Origin: Brevibacterium sp.
GTDB lineage: Bacteria > Actinomycetota > Actinomycetes > Actinomycetales > Brevibacteriaceae
DNA length: 64,000 nt
Assembly (NCBI RefSeq): GCF_031179145.1
Contig: NZ_JAPSIB010000002.1
Location: 124,001 to 188,000, forward strand
Reading direction: 5' to 3'
Part shown: in pieces, positions 59,358 through 64,000 of the stretch
Numbering within the stretch: the first letter of the stretch is position 1
How the letters are laid out: each line of letters opens with the position of its first letter
Notes under the pieces: model-generated
Databases searched by the model: none
Told to the model about the DNA's origin: nothing
What the model saw: the letters and a program-made list of their open reading frames with translations, nothing else
Position numbers and translations under genes: made by a program

Positions 59358-61831
59358 ACCTGTTCCTGCGCTTTCTTCACCGGAGTCAGATGCGCAGAGG
59401 TCTGTGCGGGGTCGATGCCGAGACGGCGGAGCAGGTCCTCGGCGGCGAGAGTGCCGAGCTCATCGGCGACGCGGGCGAGTTCCTTGCCGCCGATCGACAG
59501 CTGATGCTCGGTGCCTGTCAGATCGACTCCGGGCACGACCGGCAGCTCCATGCTCTTCCTCGTCCGGGCCAGGTGTCCCTCGTCGTCGGCCATCACGGCG
59601 TCGACGACGAGTTCGTGACCCTCAATCACCGCGAGCGCGCCGATCGGGGCCGAGCAGCCGGCTTCGGCGCGGGACAGGATCGCCCGTTCGCACGTCACGG
59701 CGAGGTCGGTCGCTTCGTCGTGGAGCTTCATCAGTGCGGCCCGGATCTCCACATCGGCGGCGAGGACCTTCTCGTCCTGGGAGTAGGGACTGGCCGCGGA
59801 CCGGGTCTCGACGGCCAGAGCGCCCTGCCCGGGGGCGGGAAGCATGGTGTCGAAGTCGAGCTGGTCGGTCGCCTCGGCGAGGCGGCCGATCCGGCGGACG
59901 CCTGCGGCGGCGAGGACGACGGCGTCGAGGCGGCCCTCGCGGACGTGCGCGATGCGGGTGTCGACGTTGCCGCGGACTCCGCGGACCTCGATGTCGGGAC
60001 GAGCCGCCCGCAGCTGCACCGCGCGGCGCGGCGAGCCGGTTCCGACGACGCTGCCCGCGGGCAGGTCGGCCAGTCCGAGTCCGTCGCGACCGATGAGCAC
60101 ATCGGCGGGGTCGACCCGGGGCGGCACTGCGGCCAGCTGGATCCCGGCCTCGGGAGTCGTGGGCAGATCCTTGAGCGAGTGCACAGCGATGTCGATGGTG
60201 CCCTGGTGGAGGGCCTGGCGAACGGCGGAGACGAAGACTCCGGTGCCGCCGAACCCGGCCAGGGGCGACATGTTGACGTCACCCTCGGTGACGACTTCGA
60301 CGATCTCGACTCGCCACCCGGTCAGGGCCGCCAGCTGGTTCGCGATGGCCGTCGACTGCGACCGGGCCAGCTGCGAGCGGCGGGTCCCGAGCCGGACCGT
60401 CCGGCCCGAGTAGTGCTCGGGTTCGACGATGTCGAGGGTGTGATCGGCCACGGGGTGGAGGCCGTCGGCCTCGATGTGCTCGGAGCTGGACGCCGTGGCG
60501 ACCTTCGTCTCCGGCTTGCTGATCGAATGCGCGGCCTTGATGGTGGGCAGGTCGAAGAGCTGCATCAGTGCCTGAGCATAGTCGACGTCGGTCTCCGTGA
60601 CAGCCAGTTCCTTGACCTTGACGGTCGGGGTGTGGATGAGCTTCTCCGCCACTCGGTGCAGGGACTTGCGGATCTCGGCGAAGACCTTGTCATCGACGTG
60701 TTCGCCGATCTTCTTCTCCAGCCTCCCGGCCTCCGCGGCCAGCACGTCCTTGGCGTGGGTGCGCAGGGCGGTGACCATCGGGGCCACGGCGCGTTCCTTC
60801 GCCCCGGTCTGGAGCTTGCCCAGCTCCTCGTCGATGATGCCGCGGACGGCGGAGACGGCGTCGACGACCTCGGCGTCGCGGGAACGGTGAGAGTTCTTCA
60901 GGAGATTGCGGATCTCCCCCAGTCCGAGCAGGACCACGTTCTGGAACTCGCGCACGGTGGGGTCGATGTCATGGGGCAGGGCGAGGTCGACGAACGCCTT
61001 GTCCGCGGCGCCCTTGGGGTCCTGCGACAGGCCGGCGACGATGTCGTCGCGGGTGACGACGACGCCGCGGGCGCCGGTGCAGGAGACGATGATGTCCGCC
61101 GAGGCGATCTCCTCCGCCAGTGACCGCGGGGTCAGAGCCCGGGCGCGGCCACCCACCTCGGCGACGAGGCGTTCGGCCTTGTCCACCGTCCGGTTGAGAA
61201 CCGTGATGTGGTTGACTCCCTCCCGGTGCAGGCCCGAGACGACCAGACCCGACATCGCACCGGCGCCGATGACCAGTGCGTTGGCGGCGCGCAGGGACCC
61301 GATGTGGGACTCCGCCGCTTCGAGGGCGGCGCTGAACAGGGACCGGGCGACGTCGTCGAGCCCGGTCTCCGAGTGCGCTCTCTTGCCGACCCGCAGAGAC
61401 TGCTGGAGGGCGTGGGAGAGCTCGGAGGTCAGCGCGCCCGCGGACATCGCGTCGGTGAAGGTCGCACGCAGCTGCCCGAGGATCTGGGCCTCGCCGATGG
61501 CCATCGAATCGAGGCCGCAGGCGACCTTGAGCAGGTGCTCGAGCGCCTGGACTTCGTAGTGGGCGTAGAAGTGGCCGGCGATGTCGTGCCATTCCCGGCC
61601 GATTGCGGCCACCAGGGCGCCGCCGAGGTCGGCGAGTCCCCCGTGGAATGCCGTGACGTCGGCGATCAGCTCGAGCCGGTTGCAGGTCGAGAGCACCGCG
61701 AGGCCCTCGATGTTGCTGCCGGCCAGGGCGCTGCTGCGCAGTCCGGCGACCTCATCGGCACCGAATGCGAGCGCATCCAGCATGTCGATCGGGGCGGAAT
61801 GATGGGAAATCCCCAGAACCAAGAGAGTCAA
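59354..61831 (-). CDS. hemA: HemA-HemC fusion: glutamyl-tRNA reductase and hydroxymethylbilane synthase
   Basis: 825 residues in one uninterrupted frame. HemA is about 1-430: LGISHHSAPIDMLD, nucleophile Cys50 in STCNRLEL, GEAQILGQLR, and NADPH motif VIGAGAMSGLVVSGL. A linker of about 45 residues follows (430-477). HemC is about 478-815: VRLGTRRSQLARSQS, HSLKDLPTTPEAGIQLAAVP, LPAPGQGALAVETR and cofactor Cys726 in EAGCSAPIGALAV. All key residues of both enzymes are present. The TTG start overlaps the Rex stop (TTGA). The fusion joins the first and fourth committed steps of heme synthesis. Confidence 0.95.
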   Translation of the reverse strand: MTLLVLGISHHSAPIDMLDALAFGADEVAGLRSSALAGSNIEGLAVLSTCNRLELIADVTAFHGGLADLGGALVAAIGREWHDIAGHFYAHYEVQALEHLLKVACGLDSMAIGEAQILGQLRATFTDAMSAGALTSELSHALQQSLRVGKRAHSETGLDDVARSLFSAALEAAESHIGSLRAANALVIGAGAMSGLVVSGLHREGVNHITVLNRTVDKAERLVAEVGGRARALTPRSLAEEIASADIIVSCTGARGVVVTRDDIVAGLSQDPKGAADKAFVDLALPHDIDPTVREFQNVVLLGLGEIRNLLKNSHRSRDAEVVDAVSAVRGIIDEELGKLQTGAKERAVAPMVTALRTHAKDVLAAEAGRLEKKIGEHVDDKVFAEIRKSLHRVAEKLIHTPTVKVKELAVTETDVDYAQALMQLFDLPTIKAAHSISKPETKVATASSSEHIEADGLHPVADHTLDIVEPEHYSGRTVRLGTRRSQLARSQSTAIANQLAALTGWRVEIVEVVTEGDVNMSPLAGFGGTGVFVSAVRQALHQGTIDIAVHSLKDLPTTPEAGIQLAAVPPRVDPADVLIGRDGLGLADLPAGSVVGTGSPRRAVQLRAARPDIEVRGVRGNVDTRIAHVREGRLDAVVLAAAGVRRIGRLAEATDQLDFDTMLPAPGQGALAVETRSAASPYSQDEKVLAADVEIRAALMKLHDEATDLAVTCERAILSRAEAGCSAPIGALAVIEGHELVVDAVMADDEGHLARTRKSMELPVVPGVDLTGTEHQLSIGGKELARVADELGTLAAEDLLRRLGIDPAQTSAHLTPVKKAQEQV

Positions 61832-62520
61832 TTCTTGTGCTCCTCAACTGGATCGAGCTCAACCGAATCGAGCGCTGAATAATACGCAAGTACTTGCAGC
61901 TCACTGGCCAGATCGACCTGATGCACGCGGACTGAGTCCGGGACGTCGAGCACGGTGGGTGCGAAGTTCAGGATCCCCCGCACGCCCGCCGCCACCGCGC
62001 GAGCGGTGGCGGCGGGAGCCGCGGAGGCGGGTGTGGCCATGACCACGAGGTCGATGGGCTGCGGCCACGTGTCGAGGTCGCTCATCGCCGAGACCGGCAG
62101 GGTGCCGATCGTCGTGCCGATCTTGGCCTCGTCGACGTCGAAGATCGCGATGAGGTCGAGTCCGCGGCGGCGGAATCCGGCGTAGTCGGCCAGAGCCGAG
62201 CCGAGCCGCCCGGCGCCGATGATCGCCACGGTCCGGGCCCGGTCGACACCGAGGAAGGACCGCAGGGTGGCGGCCAGGTCCGCGCATGAGTAGCCCACCC
62301 CGCGCCGGCCGGAGCCGCCGAGGTGGGAGAGGTCCTTGCGCAGGATCGACGAGGACACACCGCTGCGGGCCGCCAACGCCTCCGAGGAGACGGTGGAGCG
62401 GCCCGCCGTGGTGAAGGTCTCGACCGACTGCAGGTAAATCGGGAGTCGAGAGATGACGCTGTCCGGCACGTCCTTGCGAACGACACCGTCAATACCGTTG
62501 GCGGACAGAATCTCGCCCAC
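61828..62520 (-). CDS. rex: Redox-sensing transcriptional repressor Rex
   Basis: 230 residues. Winged helix (about 25-85) with SSEALAARSGVSSSILRKDL and GRRGVGYSCADL, then an NAD(H) Rossmann domain with VAIIGAGRLGSALADYAGFR and the C-terminal swapped helix (ASELQVLAYYSALD). It senses NADH/NAD+ and in actinobacteria represses respiratory and heme genes. It is the first gene of rex-hemAC-hemD-hemB. The start is GTG 62520, with AAGGAG a rather distant 12 nt upstream. No clear Rex palindrome is seen near it. Confidence 0.95.
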   Translation of the reverse strand: MGEILSANGIDGVVRKDVPDSVISRLPIYLQSVETFTTAGRSTVSSEALAARSGVSSSILRKDLSHLGGSGRRGVGYSCADLAATLRSFLGVDRARTVAIIGAGRLGSALADYAGFRRRGLDLIAIFDVDEAKIGTTIGTLPVSAMSDLDTWPQPIDLVVMATPASAAPAATARAVAAGVRGILNFAPTVLDVPDSVRVHQVDLASELQVLAYYSALDSVELDPVEEHKN

Positions 62521-62561
62521 TGATGCGTGTCACTCCTTCACTCGGTCTGAGGCGCACGGCG

Positions 62562-62807
62562 TCACACGCCGAGCGCTTCCAAGGCTCGGGACAGCCTGTC
62601 TGACTCGACGCGGTGGAAACTGTGCTGCCGACCGTTCAGCAGCACCACCGGGATGTCCCAGCCGTACTGATCCGCAAGGGCCTCATCGGAGTCGATGTCG
62701 ATCTCCGTCACGGCGACCTGCCTGCCCGCGACCACCTCGGCGATCGAGGTCCTTGCGACCTCGCACAGATGGCAGTCGGCTCGAGTCAGGAACGTCAGCT
62801 CGACCAC
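62562..62807 (-). CDS. Glutaredoxin-like thiol protein (DUF836 family)
   Basis: 81 residues from GTG 62807, with GGAGGAG 6 nt upstream; a longer TTG start at 62834 lacks support. The redox motif CHLC is at residues 12-15 (LTRADCHLCEVAR) and the cis-Pro region is WDIPVVLLNGRQHSFHRVES. A small cytosolic thioredoxin-fold protein, typical just upstream of rex in actinobacteria. The electron donor is unknown. Confidence 0.9.
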   Translation of the reverse strand: MVELTFLTRADCHLCEVARTSIAEVVAGRQVAVTEIDIDSDEALADQYGWDIPVVLLNGRQHSFHRVESDRLSRALEALGV

Positions 62808-62828
62808 TGCGCACTCCTCCTCAGGTGA

Positions 62829-62882
62829 CAACAAACCCCGCCGAAATCAGATTCGAGCGGGGAGGTAGGACCGTTGCCGGTC
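62829..62882 (-). terminator. Tandem hairpins and T-rich tail after the bS22 gene
   Basis: Reading the minus strand from the TAA: GACCG-GCAA-CGGTC (62882-62869), a stem with a GNRA loop. Then CCCCGC...GCGGGG (62862-62836) with an inner CGAA/TTCG stem, followed by TTTGTTGT. The second is the best intrinsic terminator in the window. Its tail overlaps the region just before the glutaredoxin-like start. Confidence 0.75.
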
Positions 62883-62981
62883 TTACTTCTTGTTGCGACG
62901 CTGGTGACGAGTCTTGCGAAGCAGCTTGCGATGCTTCTTCTTCGACATGCGCTTGCGTCGCTTCTTGATAACTGAGCCCAC
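62883..62981 (-). CDS. 30S ribosomal protein bS22 (AURKAIP1/COX24 domain)
   Basis: A very short gene: 32 residues from GTG 62981 to TAA 62883-62885. The product starts MGSVIKKRRKRMSKKKHR and ends LLRKTRHQRRNKK, almost all Lys/Arg. The IKKRRKRMSKKKHRK segment is the AURKAIP1/COX24 signature. In mycobacteria this protein (bS22) binds the 30S subunit near the decoding site. AAGGGG lies 7 nt before the GTG. Strong hairpins follow the stop, so it is probably a single-gene unit with high expression. Confidence 0.92.
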   Translation of the reverse strand: MGSVIKKRRKRMSKKKHRKLLRKTRHQRRNKK

Positions 62982-63147
62982 GCGGGTACCCCTTGCAATT
63001 GTCGGTGGAGGTGAACATCGCATGCCCACCCATTGAACTAACCGTGCAATTCTATCGCTTGGTCCCTTGCTTTCCCAAAACTGTGTCCGAATCGACTGTG
63101 CACCGCCTCGACTTCGCCCGCGACCTCAGCCGAAACAGGGGTCGGCG

Positions 63148-64000
63148 TCAGTCGAAGTAGGGGTCGAGGCCGAAGAACGGGAACAGGTTCTTCCGCGTCG
63201 CCATCACCGCACGGTCGAGCTCGGATTCGGGGTCGAAGCCGCCCGACCAGGCCGTGAAGTCCCCGTCGAAGCCGTCGGTCATCGACAGCGGCGCCTCCCG
63301 CCCCGTCGTCGTCTGGGCGTAATGGGCCCACCGGCCCGGGATCGGGGATCCGGGGTCGATGTCGGCGCCGGTGGCGATCGCGACGAGGTTCGTCCAGGCG
63401 CGGGGCACCACATCGAGGATCGCGTAGCCCCCTCCCCCGGTCGCCAGCCACTTCCCACCGCAGTGCTCGGCGGCGAGGTCGCGCACCCAACCGGTGGCCA
63501 CCCGCATCCCGTCGACGCTCAGCCGCATATGGGTGAGCGGGTCCATCCGGTGCCCGTCGCAGCCGTGCTGGGAGACGATGACCTGTGGGGCGAACTCGCG
63601 GACGAGGGCGGGGACGGTCGCGTCGAAGGCGCGCAGCCAGTCCGCGTCGCCGGTGCGCGGCGGCAGGGCGATGTTCGCCGCCGAGGCGGCCGCTCGCAGC
63701 CCCCCGATGTCGGCGGGGAACCCCGAGCCGGGGAACAGGTACTTGCCGGATTCGTGCAGCGAGATCGTCAGTACCCGGGGGTCGTCCCAGAAGATCTTCT
63801 CCGGCCCGTCCCCGTGGTGGGCGTCAAGGTCGATGTAGGCGATGCGTTCGTAACCGGCGTCGAGGAATTCGGTGATCGCGCCGGCGATGTCGTTGTAGAC
63901 GCAGAATCCGCTCGCGCTGCCGGGCATCGCATGGTGCATCCCGCCGCTGAAGTTCACCGCCCGGTCGTAGTCGCCGCCGATGATGGCGCACGCTGCGTCG
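63148..64000 (-). CDS. Histone deacetylase-like/acetoin utilization protein AcuC (partial, N-terminus missing)
   Basis: The frame is open to the right edge, so the gene starts outside the window; about 283 C-terminal residues are present. The deacetylase core has FSGGMHHAMPGSASGFCVYND (active-site His pair), IAYIDLDAHHGDGPEKIFWD (zinc Asp and His), HESGKYLFPGSGFPADIGG and VSQHGCDGHRMDPLTHMRLS (second zinc Asp). It ends FFGLDPYFD. Family members remove acetyl groups from acetyl-CoA synthetase, polyamines or other targets. The in-frame GTG at 63957 is internal to the conserved core and is not the start. Confidence 0.92.
   Translation of the reverse strand, partial: DAACAIIGGDYDRAVNFSGGMHHAMPGSASGFCVYNDIAGAITEFLDAGYERIAYIDLDAHHGDGPEKIFWDDPRVLTISLHESGKYLFPGSGFPADIGGLRAAASAANIALPPRTGDADWLRAFDATVPALVREFAPQVIVSQHGCDGHRMDPLTHMRLSVDGMRVATGWVRDLAAEHCGGKWLATGGGGYAILDVVPRAWTNLVAIATGADIDPGSPIPGRWAHYAQTTTGREAPLSMTDGFDGDFTAWSGGFDPESELDRAVMATRKNLFPFFGLDPYFD

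Noticed and set aside
57312..59504. 730-codon plus-strand frame
   Set aside because: Shadow of hemD and hemB on the opposite strand; Gly/Arg/Asp-rich without domains.
59345..61123. 592-codon plus-strand frame
   Set aside because: It is the antisense shadow of the HemA-HemC fusion, produced by high GC; no motif is seen and it has no ribosome site.
62521..62561. Possible Rex operator upstream of rex
   Set aside because: GTGTCACTCCTTCAC is not the Rex palindrome TTGTGAA-N4-TTCACAA; no better match was seen near rex, the ccs genes or the men genes.
1..64000. tRNA, rRNA, CRISPR array, riboswitch, insertion sequence
   Set aside because: I looked through the intergenic gaps and saw no cloverleaf, regular spacer array, transposase motif or known aptamer core; a covariance-model scan would be needed to be certain.

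Overview
The window looks like chromosomal DNA of a high-GC actinobacterium. Brevibacterium or a close relative is my best guess, but I could not run a search. Support for this: a menaquinone (futalosine-independent) gene set, System II cytochrome c maturation genes, a DUF222/HNH (13E12-type) gene, a PucR regulator, a 32-residue bS22 ribosomal protein gene and several leaderless-looking starts. I see no rRNA, tRNA, CRISPR array, insertion sequence or prophage.

Region 1 (1-30.3 kb) is accessory metabolism of visibly lower GC. It opens with the 3' end of a BisC/TorA-type molybdoenzyme gene. Next, all on the minus strand, come a tyrosine-phosphatase-like gene, an iron-type ABC importer (ATPase, double permease, lipoprotein), an OmpR-type response regulator with a nearly sensorless kinase, and an APC permease. 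A minus-strand catabolic run follows (two SDRs, aldehyde dehydrogenase, MDR dehydrogenase, alpha/beta hydrolase) with a PucR regulator gene upstream. A second minus-strand run (peptide-type ABC importer with a permease-ATPase fusion and an ATPase carrying a long extra C-terminal domain, an MDR dehydrogenase and a hydrolase) diverges at 23.4 kb from a plus-strand operon. That operon encodes E1 alpha, E1 beta, a third TPP enzyme, an internally duplicated protein of no family I know, a GMC oxidoreductase and a RidA protein. It is the best candidate here for an undescribed pathway: two kinds of TPP enzyme are translationally coupled, with no E2 or E3 gene nearby.

Region 2 (30.4-49.1 kb) is core metabolism: a small alarmone synthetase with a possible S1-like tail, a ferredoxin-NADP reductase, RarD, and a menaquinone block (polyprenyl diphosphate synthase, MenJ-like reductase, MenG, MenF, MenD, MenC, MenB, MenE, MenA) interrupted by a DUF222/HNH gene, an esterase and a lipoprotein. 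This block is rich in short tandem repeats, many of them in frame, and in -10 boxes placed 6-7 nt before the start codon.

Region 3 (49.1-64 kb) carries respiratory maturation. ResC-ResB-CcdA-ResA, a histidine phosphatase, HemL, a MarR regulator, HemB, a CobA-HemD fusion, a HemA-HemC fusion and Rex are all on the minus strand; most junctions overlap by 1-4 nt. A glutaredoxin-like gene, bS22 and a truncated AcuC-type deacetylase close the window. Together regions 2 and 3 supply menaquinone, heme and cytochrome c, with Rex as the likely redox sensor. HemE, the later coproporphyrin-pathway genes and MenH are not in this window.
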